From an uncultured Romboutsia sp. (GTDB taxonomy: Bacteria > Bacillota > Clostridia > Peptostreptococcales > Peptostreptococcaceae), in NCBI GenBank assembly GCA_937880075.1, contig CALFLM010000088.1, positions 1-64,000 on the forward strand: a stretch of 64,000 nt of DNA. Direction: 5' to 3'. Positions within the stretch are counted from its first letter, which is position 1. Each line of letters opens with the position of its first letter. Made by a program: the position numbers and the translations under genes. Positions 34,088 to 43,623 of this stretch are shown in pieces. Below the pieces are notes generated by a model, which was not told where the DNA came from, searched no databases, and saw only the letters and a program-made list of their open reading frames with translations.

Positions 34088-35593
34088 ATGGCAAAGAAAT
34101 GTCTAGTATATGAGACACTTGGCAACATAACTGCAATGAAGGTTAAGGAGTCTCTTGACAATAATGAAATTCGCCTTTCTGGTGTATTCGGTGTTTGCGG
34201 AATTAAAAATGGTAACAACAGAATTTACAGTAAGGAGAATTATGGTCAGATGGTAGAAAGTTTGCAAAAGACAATAGCAACAGAAGGTTGTCTTGGTGAA
34301 CTTGAACATCCAAATTCAATGAATATTAATCTCAATAATGTTTCACACAAGATTGAAAGTGTTCAAATGCATGAAGATGGTACTATTACAGGTACTGTTG
34401 TACTGCTTGATACTGAGAAGGGTCGTAATGCTAAGGCTATTGTAGAAGCTGGTGTACCTTTGTATATTAGTTCTCGTGCTCTTGGTTCTATTGATGAATC
34501 AGGTAATGTAACACTTACTATGCTTAAGACTTATGACTTGGTTGGTACACCAGGTTTCTCACAGGCAAGTTTGCACTTGGATGAAAATCAGAAGTTTGAA
34601 TCATTGAATGAATCTATGTGTGCAGTAATTCTTGAAGGTGAAGATGACAAGAATGATGATCCAGATAAGAACAAAGATAAAGACAAAGATAAAACAAATA
34701 TGAAAGACTTGAAAGAAGCAGTTGATAAGCTTAGTGAAAAAGTAGAAAGCCTTGAGGCTGAACTTCATGTAGCTAAGGAATCTATCAATGAAAAGGATGA
34801 GCAAATCCAAGCTCTTACTGAACAAGTTTCTGAATTCAAGCCTACTAACTATGATGCTATTGAATCTTGGATTAAGGAAGAATTCAAACCTGAATTCAGC
34901 CAAGAAATGGCAAATGGTGTACAAAAATGGGTAAGTGAAGAGTTTGCTCCAGTTGTTCAAAATTGGATATGTGAACAGTTTGCTCCTGAGGTACAAAAGT
35001 GGGTAGTAGAGCAATATTCTCCAGAAGTTCAGAAGTGGGTAACAGAACATTATTCTCCAGAGGTTCAGAAGTGGATTGTAGAGCAGTATTCTCCTGAAGT
35101 TCAGAAGTGGATTGTCGAAAATTACTCTGATGAACTACAGAATTGGATTACCGAGCAATTTGGTAAGGAATTGACTAACAAGATTAATGAGAATGTTTCT
35201 GAATATATAGAATCTAAGTCTAATGACAAGTTCGAGAATATTGATAGAATGCTCGAGATGCTTGAAAGTGGACAAGGTTCTAAAGAAAATGAGATTCAGA
35301 TGTTGAAGGAACAGCAAGAGAAGAATCTTGGTAAGTATGCAACTTGCTATGCTATTGTAAACATGCCAAATGAGTACCGTCCAATGTTCGAAGGTTTGAG
35401 TGAACAAAAGAAAGATGAGATAGCTTTGCAGTCTCGTGCTTATGACTTTACTAAGACCGGTGTGATGGAAAGCTTCTGGGCTGGTATTGATTTCAATGAG
35501 AAGCCAGTACAGAATATCAACGAGAATCATAACCAAAATCCGGTAGATAGTTATATGTCTAGTATTGCTGCTCAGATGATGGCTTTACGTTAA
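34088..35593 (+). CDS. 21: prohead protease fused to a scaffold-like domain
   Basis: 501 aa, ATG at 34088. Residues 1-170 match the T4 gp21 (S80) protease: GELEHPN with the catalytic His (about 74), YISSRALG with the Ser (about 130) and YDLVGTPGFSQA. Next come an acidic Lys/Asp linker, a coiled coil (about 205-250), and about seven 12-residue repeats of type EQYSPEVQKWIV (about 262-360), then a helical C-terminal region resembling gp22-type core proteins. In T4 protease and scaffold are separate genes; here they are one. The protease may release the scaffold by cleaving in the linker. It is followed by the major capsid gene. Confidence 0.82.
   Translation: MAKKCLVYETLGNITAMKVKESLDNNEIRLSGVFGVCGIKNGNNRIYSKENYGQMVESLQKTIATEGCLGELEHPNSMNINLNNVSHKIESVQMHEDGTITGTVVLLDTEKGRNAKAIVEAGVPLYISSRALGSIDESGNVTLTMLKTYDLVGTPGFSQASLHLDENQKFESLNESMCAVILEGEDDKNDDPDKNKDKDKDKTNMKDLKEAVDKLSEKVESLEAELHVAKESINEKDEQIQALTEQVSEFKPTNYDAIESWIKEEFKPEFSQEMANGVQKWVSEEFAPVVQNWICEQFAPEVQKWVVEQYSPEVQKWVTEHYSPEVQKWIVEQYSPEVQKWIVENYSDELQNWITEQFGKELTNKINENVSEYIESKSNDKFENIDRMLEMLESGQGSKENEIQMLKEQQEKNLGKYATCYAIVNMPNEYRPMFEGLSEQKKDEIALQSRAYDFTKTGVMESFWAGIDFNEKPVQNINENHNQNPVDSYMSSIAAQMMALR
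34868..35165 (+). repeat. 36-bp-period tandem repeat inside the scaffold region
   Basis: About seven diverged in-frame units each encoding 12 residues ending in QKW or QNW (examples WVVEQYSPEVQK, WVTEHYSPEVQK, WIVENYSDELQN). The middle units are nearly identical at the DNA level. Confidence 0.8.
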
Positions 35594-35678
35594 ATGTCTA
35601 AAAAGTGGAGGAACAATTTATTTTTACTAAATTCTAAAAGAAAAGAATTATAACAAAATCATATTTCTAGTAATAAAC

Positions 35679-37484
35679 ATGTTGATTACAGAAAATCAGA
35701 ACAAAGCAATGTGGACTAAGATGCTTACTGAGCAGTTCCATGTTGAAGATAATGAAAAGTTGAATTGGGTATCTGATTATGCCCAAACACACGCAATGTT
35801 TGAAGCTAACCTTGGTGCTCATGCAGTAGCAACAGCCACAGGTGTTAGCCCTGTAACAGTTCCAGCTGGTGGTCCTCAGGGTGGTCCTGGTGTTGGTCCT
35901 ATGTATGCTACTCCAGCTAATACTCTTGGTATGGGTAATATTGCCGCTCCTAGTGGTCCTCATGGTGCTGATGGTCGTGGTAGCTCTACAGCTGGTATCA
36001 ATCCAGGTGCATTCTTCAATCAGACTCCTGGTAGTGGTGATATTCCAGTTTCTACACTTCCTATGGCTTTGAACGTAGCTTTGATGACTATTGGTCTTGA
36101 GCTTGTTCCAACTATTCCTACTAAGGGTCCTTGGGCTCTCTTGAGTTATATGGACTTCCCTTACGCTGGTGGTAAGATGGGTCGTAGAAATGAAATCGCT
36201 GGTCTTGACGGTGTTGGTGCTGGTCGTGAGAACAAACCAATGTACTTCAAGGTATTGCTTCCTGGTACCGCAATTGCCAAGCTCCGTGCTCTTGGTACTT
36301 TGGTTGAAGATGTAAAGGTTGATTTCGAAACATCTGCTGGTAAGGTACAGACATTGTTCAAGGCATTTGGTCGTATGGATGGTGGTCTTCTTGTACAGGT
36401 TATCGATTCAAAGAAGGATACCAAGGATATATCTATCAATGAGGCATTCTCTGGTGATACATTCAAGATGACTATTGACGGTACAGAAGTAGATAATTTG
36501 GAAGATGCAGAAAAGGCTGCTGTACAGGTTGACTTTGCTCAGACAATGGTTGACTTCATCGATGGTTTCGCTAACTTCGCTACTGGTAAGAAGGAACCTA
36601 TGACACGTGCTGAGAATGAAACTGGTACTGGTAACACTATTGGTCTTCGTCTATTCTCTAAGTGGATTACAGTAGGTAGTTATGAAGTAACAGGTGCTGT
36701 AACTCGTCAGCAACTTCAGGATCTTCCATTGTACGGTGTTAACGCTGTTTCTAAGATTATGGAAGCAATGCAGAACGAAATCACCCAGTCTATCAACGCT
36801 CGTATTCTTGAGCATGTATTCCGTCTTGGTGTTACTAACGCATTGAACTTGAAGAACTATCAAGGTGTTGACTTGAACCTCTACATGGGTACAGCTGATA
36901 AGGACTTCGCTCAGCTTCCTATGAATATCAAGGAGTACAAAGATATCTTCGGTAATGATCTTCGTGCTACTTGGGGTACTATCAAGAACTCAGAAGTTAA
37001 CACATCTGCTGAGAACCTTCATACTCGTCAACGTCGTATCGCTTCTCGTGTACTTGCAGCATCTAACCTCATCCAGGTAACTAATAGACGTGGTCCAGCT
37101 AACTGGGTTGTTACAAATACCCAGGTTGTTACAGCACTTCAAGATTGTGCTCAGTATGTAGTTGCTCCAATGCAGAATACATTCACACAGTCTGTAACTG
37201 CTAATCTCTACAAAGCCGGTACTATTGCAGGTCTTCAGGTTTATGTAGATCCTTATATGGATTGGAACGATACTCGTATTTGTGTTGGACGTAAGGGTTC
37301 TGGTAACGAACCAGGTGTAGTATTTATGCCTTATATCCTTGCGGACCAAATGCAGCTCATCGCAGAAGGCACGATGGCACCTAAGATGCTTGTAAATAGC
37401 CGTTATGCTATTGCTGATATCGGATTTTTCCCAGAGAAAAGTTATTACACATTTACAGTTTCTTCAGACTTCGGTTTGCTCTAA
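35679..37484 (+). CDS. 23: major capsid protein, gp23-like
   Basis: 601 aa, ATG at 35679, 85 bp behind the protease-scaffold gene. N-terminus: helical propeptide (QNKAMWTKMLTEQF) with possible gp21-type cleavage after a hydrophobic-x-Glu (HAMFE, about residue 43, then ANLG). Residues of about 50-130 form a Gly/Pro/Ala-rich, low-complexity stretch (GGPQGGPGVGPMYATPANTL) longer than in T4. The rest follows the T4 gp23 HK97-type pattern, e.g. WALLSYMDFPYAGGKMGRR and the C-terminal FFPEKSYYTFTVSSDFGLL. Codon use is less AT-biased than in its neighbours, as expected for the most highly expressed gene. It is followed by a strong terminator. Confidence 0.92.
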   Translation: MLITENQNKAMWTKMLTEQFHVEDNEKLNWVSDYAQTHAMFEANLGAHAVATATGVSPVTVPAGGPQGGPGVGPMYATPANTLGMGNIAAPSGPHGADGRGSSTAGINPGAFFNQTPGSGDIPVSTLPMALNVALMTIGLELVPTIPTKGPWALLSYMDFPYAGGKMGRRNEIAGLDGVGAGRENKPMYFKVLLPGTAIAKLRALGTLVEDVKVDFETSAGKVQTLFKAFGRMDGGLLVQVIDSKKDTKDISINEAFSGDTFKMTIDGTEVDNLEDAEKAAVQVDFAQTMVDFIDGFANFATGKKEPMTRAENETGTGNTIGLRLFSKWITVGSYEVTGAVTRQQLQDLPLYGVNAVSKIMEAMQNEITQSINARILEHVFRLGVTNALNLKNYQGVDLNLYMGTADKDFAQLPMNIKEYKDIFGNDLRATWGTIKNSEVNTSAENLHTRQRRIASRVLAASNLIQVTNRRGPANWVVTNTQVVTALQDCAQYVVAPMQNTFTQSVTANLYKAGTIAGLQVYVDPYMDWNDTRICVGRKGSGNEPGVVFMPYILADQMQLIAEGTMAPKMLVNSRYAIADIGFFPEKSYYTFTVSSDFGLL

Positions 37485-37506
37485 TAGTAAATGTAAGCAT
37501 AGAAAA

Positions 37507-37536
37507 GAGAGATTCCTTAAGGAATCTCTCTTTTTT
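37507..37536 (+). terminator. palindromic late terminator shared with a convergent gene
   Basis: GAGAGATTCC / GGAATCTCTC, a 10-bp perfect stem around TTAA (37507-37530), then TTTTTT. The stop codon of the minus-strand endonuclease lies in the loop, so its last codons are the terminator stem. Confidence 0.92.
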
Positions 37537-38701
37537 CATATAGATCATCAATAAATTCCTTTCCTTCTTGTAATGACCAAACTTCTTTAAAATTTAAATT
37601 GTTTCGTTTAGCTGTTTCTCTTTTATTTACATCATATATAGTCCAAGTCTTTATTGCATTTAAATAATATTTATGTCCTGATAATGCTTTTGCCTGCATT
37701 TTTTCTAATAAAGCTTTATCTTCAGAATTAGGATTATATGGGTGCTTGCCGTGTGTCCAAGTACCATTCAACTCTATAAAATAATCTAATTCAGGTATAT
37801 AGAAATCACATTGCCATGGATATCTTTCTTTATCTTTATATTGTCTTATTACTGATGGGAACTTAGACTTTATATATACATACAATTCTTCTTCTGGTTT
37901 AGAAGTATTGAATGTATTATTCTTTTTCATAGTATTGTATTTCTTTTCTAATATTTTATCTTTTATAATTTTATATTCTTCCGTCTTTGGAAATGAAATA
38001 ACGCCATATTTTTCTAACATTCCCTTTTTCATGTTCGACTTAAATTTTTCTTTAAATTCATCTGATTTCCATATTGAATCCATATAATGTTTATATTCTT
38101 CGGATTTAACATACCATTCAATACCGTATTTCTTTATAAATCCATCTATAATTTTATTTTTGAATTCCTCTGAATGCCATATATTTTTCATTTTTTCTTT
38201 AAATTTATCCGTTTGAAAAAATGAAACTTTTCCAAAGCTTTTTATTCTTCCTTCTTTACCTTTATAACTTTCTACAACGGAATTAGCACCATATCTTTTT
38301 TGACAAGTTTGTTTTATTCTTTCTTGTGATTCTGGATTCCTAGAATTATGTGTATATCCAGTTCTTTTAAAATATGTTTGATTTGCTTTTATGTGTGTTT
38401 CCTCATTTCTTGCTCTACAACTATTGCAACAATATTTTGAAAACATTTTCTTTTGCTTCCCAATAAAATTTACTGATTTACCACATGTTGGGCATTTAGG
38501 TTTTTCTTCTATTCCTAATTTTATTCTTTGTATAGTTTCTCTAAATGAATCAGAGTCTTTATATCTACTTAATAAATATTCTGAAATATTTGGATGTTTT
38601 GAAATAAAATTTACCCTAATTACCCTGTTTCCATTCCAAAACACCTTATTAATCAAACTATCATGCCTACTTCTGTATTCTTTATCTTTTGTATCTTTCA
38701 T
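37517..38701 (-). CDS. KYG-repeat homing endonuclease
   Basis: 394 aa, ATG at 38701, on the opposite strand to the capsid and sheath genes that flank it. Zinc knuckle CPTCGKSVNF...CCNSCRAR (about 73-100), about four long repeats starting KYG or equivalent, the NTSKPEEELYVYI linker, and the nuclease core CDFYIPELDYFIELNG followed by THGKHPYNP, ending with FKEVWSLQEGKEFID. Its last codons are provided by the stem of the capsid-gene terminator, which points to insertion at that hairpin. A 12-bp inverted repeat lies just upstream of its start. Confidence 0.72.
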   Translation of the reverse strand: MKDTKDKEYRSRHDSLINKVFWNGNRVIRVNFISKHPNISEYLLSRYKDSDSFRETIQRIKLGIEEKPKCPTCGKSVNFIGKQKKMFSKYCCNSCRARNEETHIKANQTYFKRTGYTHNSRNPESQERIKQTCQKRYGANSVVESYKGKEGRIKSFGKVSFFQTDKFKEKMKNIWHSEEFKNKIIDGFIKKYGIEWYVKSEEYKHYMDSIWKSDEFKEKFKSNMKKGMLEKYGVISFPKTEEYKIIKDKILEKKYNTMKKNNTFNTSKPEEELYVYIKSKFPSVIRQYKDKERYPWQCDFYIPELDYFIELNGTWTHGKHPYNPNSEDKALLEKMQAKALSGHKYYLNAIKTWTIYDVNKRETAKRNNLNFKEVWSLQEGKEFIDDLYEKREIP

Positions 38702-38712
38702 ATAAAATATTA

Positions 38713-38754
38713 ATAGTCAAATATTAAAAATAATTCAAAATCATATTTGACTAT
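38713..38754. repeat. 12-bp perfect inverted repeat
   Basis: ATAGTCAAATAT (38713-38724) and ATATTTGACTAT (38743-38754), loop 18 nt, between the endonuclease start and the sheath gene. It could be an operator, a transcript-processing structure or an insertion mark. Confidence 0.6.
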
Positions 38755-38828
38755 ATCCAATTTACATAAATTATTTTTAATCAACAAATTGATAAATTTG
38801 ACAAATACATTTTAAGTAAAATATAAAC

Positions 38829-41800
38829 ATGGCAATCCCAGTATATTTACAGAACTTTAAGCATGCTGGCCTGTACAGAGTTGTTTTTGACAAATCAACT
38901 GTATTGAGTCAGGATACAAATGTTCTTCGTTTACTTGTTGGATATTCTGATAAGGGTCCATTTAACATTCCTACTTATATCCAAAGTGCTGCTGATTTTA
39001 TCGCTATGTACGGTAATATCAACAAGACACAAGAGCGTCGTGGTAATTTCTTCCACCGTACTGCTTTACAGATGTTGAGTGTATCTCCTATTCTTTGTTT
39101 GAACTTGAAGAAGTTTGATACAGAAAATGTTACAGGTGCTCAAATCAATACTAACTTCAATGCGAAGGATACTATTGATACAGTACAGATCCCTGTGGCA
39201 GATGTTTACGATACTACTCGTTTCTGGTCATTAGACCCAGAAAAGCTTAATGAAGTACGTGGGTCAGAATATATCAATATCGCTACTACCGATGTAAAAG
39301 CTAATTCTGGTACTTTCTTCATTCGTAAGGCTTCTGGTAGCAAAGTAAGTTCTTACAATGTTACAGTAAGTGATTGGTATAAGGATGCAGGTGAAACCGT
39401 TCCTGAATTCCTTGAAGGTTATGAAAATGAACTTATGTCTGCATTCTTCGCCGAGGTTTATGTATTCAGTGGTAAGTTTACAGCTGATCAAGTTCTTGCT
39501 TCTGAAACTTTAAAGAATTACTTTATTGTAGATAAGAACGGTAAATTGAAACTTCGTCAATATGTAAAGGACAGTTTTGGCGACTATAACGATACTCTTG
39601 ACTATCTCTTTGAAGATGAGACAAGTGGTGCTATTGGCCATTATGTTGGTTGTTTGATTCCATATTTCAAGGATAAGAATGGCAACTACGCTTCTCTTGA
39701 TATCATATTCAATCTTGATTCTGATGCACACCACATGATGATGAGCTTCAATGAAGATATGCTTTATGAATATGGTACTGCTAATATTGACATGTCGGGT
39801 GCTCGTTGGATCTCTACTTCAGATTCTACTCCTTATGACAATACCCATGTAGAAAGCGATGGTTCTGATGTTGGTCACAGCCGTGCTAAGATTTACAAGC
39901 AATATGGTACTAGCATTGTTTGTATCGACAGACTTTGGAAGGGTACTGCTTTAACATCACTTCTTGGTAATGTTGATGCTCCGGTTGTTTCTGCTAAGAC
40001 GCATTTCCGTACAAACATCTGGTCAGATGAAGATACTATCAAGCATCCTCTTTCTTGGGAAAATGTAAAGAAGATCAGTGGTAACTTGTATGTTCAGTCT
40101 TGGACTGATACTGCTATTACTTTAGGAGCTGTTGGTTCATCTAAGCATATTACTATCGACTTACTTATGATTAGTAAACCAAATGTAAACTATATTCTTT
40201 ACGAACTTGGTGCTGCTTACAAGAAGACGGTTGATGGCGTAACTTCTTATGTTCCGTTTGAGTCAGGTCTTGGTACAGTTTACAAATCAGCTGATGCTTA
40301 TGACAAGCCAGAGAATATCAATGGTCCTAAGAAGGTAATCACTTCACTTTCTAGAGATTTAGATAGTACAGATGATGCTATGGTAATCTTAAGTTCTGAA
40401 GTTGTTAAGTGTAATATCGAAGATGTTTACATTACTACAAAGACCGAATATCTGAACCCGGATACATTGATAGATGACCATAATAAATATGCTTCTTGGA
40501 ATGTATATGGTCCATCTGTTACATTCATCCCATTGAATGAAAATTGGACTTTGACAGCTGATGTATACGATGAAACGGATGAAGATGCAGTACATACATA
40601 TCATTTAACAGCTCCTGCTACAGCTGATACCACTGTTCTTGCTATGCTTCAGAAGGGTGATCAGTTCTTAGCTGTAGATGGTAAGATTGATATGGATGGT
40701 GATGGTGACTATTCTGATGAGGTAAATAATGGTTATTATGACCTTTGTTATGTTCAGGAAACAGAAACCATTACTGATGAATATGGTAATCCTAAAACAT
40801 ACTCTATCAAGTTCACCGGTAATATTGCTACTTATGAAGGTGCTAGCAAATCTGACAAGGACGTAACTATTTCTAATGGTGAATATAAGTTGCTTGGTAC
40901 AGAAGAACAGAAAGAATATAAACCTAAGAACTGGGCAGTTACTTACAATCATGTGGGACCTAGAACTTTGACGGCTGAAGCTTATGCAGTTGCTACAAAC
41001 AAGGAAGGATTCAATCCATCAGGTATAGTATTCTCTAAGCAAGTTACAGCTGTAGAATACATGATGTTGAATGCCACTGCACGTAACATGTGTACTAGAA
41101 ATTATCATTACCATAAGATTGCCACATCAGATCCAAATAAGGATAATATAACAGGTGCAGAATATAAAACAAAGAGTGAAAGTGAAAAGAAAGACTATAA
41201 ATATGTAGAACTTGATTCTTATACATTCATCTATGATGATATCAAACAAGTATATTCATCTGATGCTGGTCTTAAGAGACCGGTTCAAGTAACAACCTCT
41301 GCTGGAACATTATATATTGATGCAACTTCTAATCCTGATTTAAAAGTAGATGAAGCTGGAAAGATTACCGCAAATACAACTGCTTTGAAACATGATGGTA
41401 CTGATAAAATTGGTTATTATGTAGCAATGTATACAAATCCTGCATTTAATTATGGACAAGAGGTAATTATGCTTACTGATGCAGAATATCAAAAGATCAA
41501 GCCAATTTCTGAAGATAAATATAATGGTCTTTCTACTTCAGATAAGACTGCATATAATAGTACAACAGCTAATTATACAGAAAATGGTGATGTATCAAAG
41601 AATGGTCATTATTTGATTGGCTACTCCACTTTAGTAGCTAATACCAATGAATGGATTAAGAAAGCTGCACAAAATGCAACAACTTATGGTAAATATCTTG
41701 TTCGTATTGAAAATGGCTTGAACCAAGAAATTGGTACTATGGAACCTGTATACTTGAAGGGTTATACCTATGAACATCCAAAGCCAGATGGGGTTGGTCA

Positions 41801-42788
41801 ACGTGCTAAGCTTGAATGGCAGAACTTCCAGTTGTCAGCTTTGACTGAATACAAAGGTCTTCTTACTGGTCTTTTGAATAAGTCAGAAATTGACTTCAGA
41901 TATGTTATCGATGGTTTCGAAACTTATGTTGATGCAGGTGCTAAGAAGGTACTTTCTTATCTTGCTAAGCAGAAGCAAAATGCATTCGCCATTCTTAACT
42001 TCCCTTCTGTTAAGACATTTGTAAAGTGCCCATACAGTTCATTTACTGATGCCAAGGGAGTATTCAATGTACAATATGTAGTTGATGGATTCAATAAGAA
42101 GAAAGCTCATACAACAGCATTCTCTCTTCCATCAAATGATGAAGGTGCTAGCTTTGCAGCTTTCTATACTCCATTAAAGCTTTCTGATGGTACTATTGAT
42201 TCTGTTGTTCCATCTGCAGGTCTTGTATCTAACTTGTTTATGGAGAAGTACAATTCACGTCTTCCTTATGAAATTGTAGCTGGTCCTAACTATGGTGCAA
42301 TGTCAGTATCTGGTCTTGTTGGTCCTGATTACAATTATAGTAGTGATGAACTCAACATAATTGAGCCTTTTGGTGTAAACTGTATGGTATACCGCCCAAG
42401 CTTTGGAACATTCATAAATGCTAACCAAACCGCTAAGCAGACACCTAAGTCAGCATTGAGTTCTGTTAACGTTCGTGAGTTGGTTATCTACATTATGGAT
42501 GAAGTTGAGAAGATTCTTCAGTCTTATCAGTGGGAGTTCAACAACCAGACTGTACGTAATAAGATTAAGGATCGTGCTGATTCTATCTGTGCTAGAGTTC
42601 AGGCTAATGGTGGTATTCAAGCTTACTTGAATGTCATGGATGACTCTAACAACACACCTGATATTATTGATAATGAGATGGCTATCTTGTCTACTCATAT
42701 CGAACCAGGTCGTGGAATGGGTAAGATGGTACATGAGTTGACTCTGTATCGTACGGGTCAGATGAATTCTACTATTCTTGGAGAATAA
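38829..42788 (+). CDS. 18: tail sheath protein, gp18-like, enlarged
   Basis: 1319 aa, ATG at 38829; about twice T4 gp18 (659 aa). N-terminus (YRVVFDKSTVLSQDTNVLRL, LVGYSDKGPFNIPTYIQSAA) and C-terminus (GVNCMVYRPSFGTFINANQT, then NVRELVIYIMDEVEKILQSY) follow the conserved sheath folding domains that link neighbouring subunits. The extra length is in the middle (about 500-900), Thr/Asp/Asn-rich and beta-like, probably surface-exposed insert domains. Known: contracts to drive the tube through the host envelope. Flanked by the capsid and tube genes, and followed by a palindromic hairpin. Confidence 0.9.
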   Translation: MAIPVYLQNFKHAGLYRVVFDKSTVLSQDTNVLRLLVGYSDKGPFNIPTYIQSAADFIAMYGNINKTQERRGNFFHRTALQMLSVSPILCLNLKKFDTENVTGAQINTNFNAKDTIDTVQIPVADVYDTTRFWSLDPEKLNEVRGSEYINIATTDVKANSGTFFIRKASGSKVSSYNVTVSDWYKDAGETVPEFLEGYENELMSAFFAEVYVFSGKFTADQVLASETLKNYFIVDKNGKLKLRQYVKDSFGDYNDTLDYLFEDETSGAIGHYVGCLIPYFKDKNGNYASLDIIFNLDSDAHHMMMSFNEDMLYEYGTANIDMSGARWISTSDSTPYDNTHVESDGSDVGHSRAKIYKQYGTSIVCIDRLWKGTALTSLLGNVDAPVVSAKTHFRTNIWSDEDTIKHPLSWENVKKISGNLYVQSWTDTAITLGAVGSSKHITIDLLMISKPNVNYILYELGAAYKKTVDGVTSYVPFESGLGTVYKSADAYDKPENINGPKKVITSLSRDLDSTDDAMVILSSEVVKCNIEDVYITTKTEYLNPDTLIDDHNKYASWNVYGPSVTFIPLNENWTLTADVYDETDEDAVHTYHLTAPATADTTVLAMLQKGDQFLAVDGKIDMDGDGDYSDEVNNGYYDLCYVQETETITDEYGNPKTYSIKFTGNIATYEGASKSDKDVTISNGEYKLLGTEEQKEYKPKNWAVTYNHVGPRTLTAEAYAVATNKEGFNPSGIVFSKQVTAVEYMMLNATARNMCTRNYHYHKIATSDPNKDNITGAEYKTKSESEKKDYKYVELDSYTFIYDDIKQVYSSDAGLKRPVQVTTSAGTLYIDATSNPDLKVDEAGKITANTTALKHDGTDKIGYYVAMYTNPAFNYGQEVIMLTDAEYQKIKPISEDKYNGLSTSDKTAYNSTTANYTENGDVSKNGHYLIGYSTLVANTNEWIKKAAQNATTYGKYLVRIENGLNQEIGTMEPVYLKGYTYEHPKPDGVGQRAKLEWQNFQLSALTEYKGLLTGLLNKSEIDFRYVIDGFETYVDAGAKKVLSYLAKQKQNAFAILNFPSVKTFVKCPYSSFTDAKGVFNVQYVVDGFNKKKAHTTAFSLPSNDEGASFAAFYTPLKLSDGTIDSVVPSAGLVSNLFMEKYNSRLPYEIVAGPNYGAMSVSGLVGPDYNYSSDELNIIEPFGVNCMVYRPSFGTFINANQTAKQTPKSALSSVNVRELVIYIMDEVEKILQSYQWEFNNQTVRNKIKDRADSICARVQANGGIQAYLNVMDDSNNTPDIIDNEMAILSTHIEPGRGMGKMVHELTLYRTGQMNSTILGE

Positions 42789-42794
42789 ACAAAT

Positions 42795-42825
42795 GAGAGA
42801 GTTCTTAAGAACTCTCTCCATTTAT
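42795..42825 (+). terminator. palindromic hairpin after the sheath gene
   Basis: GAGAGAGTTC / GAACTCTCTC, a 10-bp perfect stem around TTAA (42795-42818), followed by CCATTTATAG. The T-tract is weak, so partial readthrough into the tube gene is likely. Confidence 0.75.
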
Positions 42826-42860
42826 AGAAAATAACAAAATCTTATATATAAGAAAGTTTT

Positions 42861-43544
42861 ATGCAGAAAATAACAGAAAATAAGCCTAACATTTATTGGG
42901 GTGGATCAGTTGCTGCAACTACAGGTGATTTTGCTTCTCGTGGCCATGATGGCAAGACACATCTTCCTCATTTGATGAATACTAAGGCTGGTGCTAATCG
43001 TCATGATCCAATGAACCGTGCAGTGTTTGAGGTATCATTTACACTTCCTACACAATTGCAAGGTATGTTTGGTGCTGATGCTGCTACCATGACAGAACAA
43101 GTTACGGATGTTGCTGGTTTGGATGCATTACAAAAGACAGTACAAGCTGGTTCACAGAAATTCTTTGGTGTTGATGTGAGCTTCTTGAACCCAACATTGG
43201 ATAACACTTACGCTGAAGTTACAGTAAACTTCAATTTGAATATTCGTTCTAAGTCAGATGCTTGGTTGCTCCGTATATTCAAGGCTTGGGAAAAACTTGG
43301 TTATGACCTTGCTGATGGTACTCGTACATTGAAAGCTGACTATGTTGCTGATGTAATGAGAATTGCAGAAGCTAATCGCGATGGTACTATCTATCGTGCT
43401 TATGTATTCCATGACACCATGATTACAAATGTAACAGGTCTTGATACATTAAACTACACTGATAATGAACCTGGTAAGCTTAGTGTAACATTTAGGAGTG
43501 ACTTCTGGGATGAAGACTTAAGTACCGGTGAATCAAGCAACTAA
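42861..43544 (+). CDS. 19: tail tube protein, gp19-like
   Basis: 227 aa, ATG at 42861, 72 bp after the sheath gene as in T4. Single-domain beta-rich protein with the conserved FEVSFTLP strand, VNFNLNIRSKSDAWLLRIFK helix-strand and the C-terminal GKLSVTFRSDFWDED strand typical of gp19. Known: hexameric rings stacked into the inner tube. T4 gp19 is 163 aa; the extra length lies in the N-terminal loop region. It is followed by a hairpin terminator and then a homing endonuclease. Confidence 0.9.
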   Translation: MQKITENKPNIYWGGSVAATTGDFASRGHDGKTHLPHLMNTKAGANRHDPMNRAVFEVSFTLPTQLQGMFGADAATMTEQVTDVAGLDALQKTVQAGSQKFFGVDVSFLNPTLDNTYAEVTVNFNLNIRSKSDAWLLRIFKAWEKLGYDLADGTRTLKADYVADVMRIAEANRDGTIYRAYVFHDTMITNVTGLDTLNYTDNEPGKLSVTFRSDFWDEDLSTGESSN

Positions 43545-43570
43545 ATTAAAAAGTTGAAATAATTAATATA

Positions 43571-43612
43571 AAGTGTCTATTTTATTCATATATAAGATAG
43601 ACACTTTTATTG
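43571..43612 (+). terminator. terminator after the tube gene
   Basis: AAGTGTCTAT / ATAGACACTT, a 10-bp perfect stem (43571-43580 with 43597-43606), loop 16 nt, followed by TTATTGTAT. Unlike the other late terminators it lacks the TTAA loop. Confidence 0.75.
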
Positions 43613-43623
43613 TATAATTTCAA

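Noticed and set aside
34601..37349. Minus-strand ORFs opposite the protease-scaffold and capsid genes
   Set aside because: They are the complements of repeat-rich or highly biased coding sequence and are composed of implausible Tyr/Phe/Arg-rich peptides.
35660..42860. Shared TAATAAAC or ACAAAATC motif as late promoter
   Set aside because: Similar A/T-rich strings occur before several plus-strand starts, but their positions vary and such strings are expected by chance in this composition; they may reflect translation-start preference.
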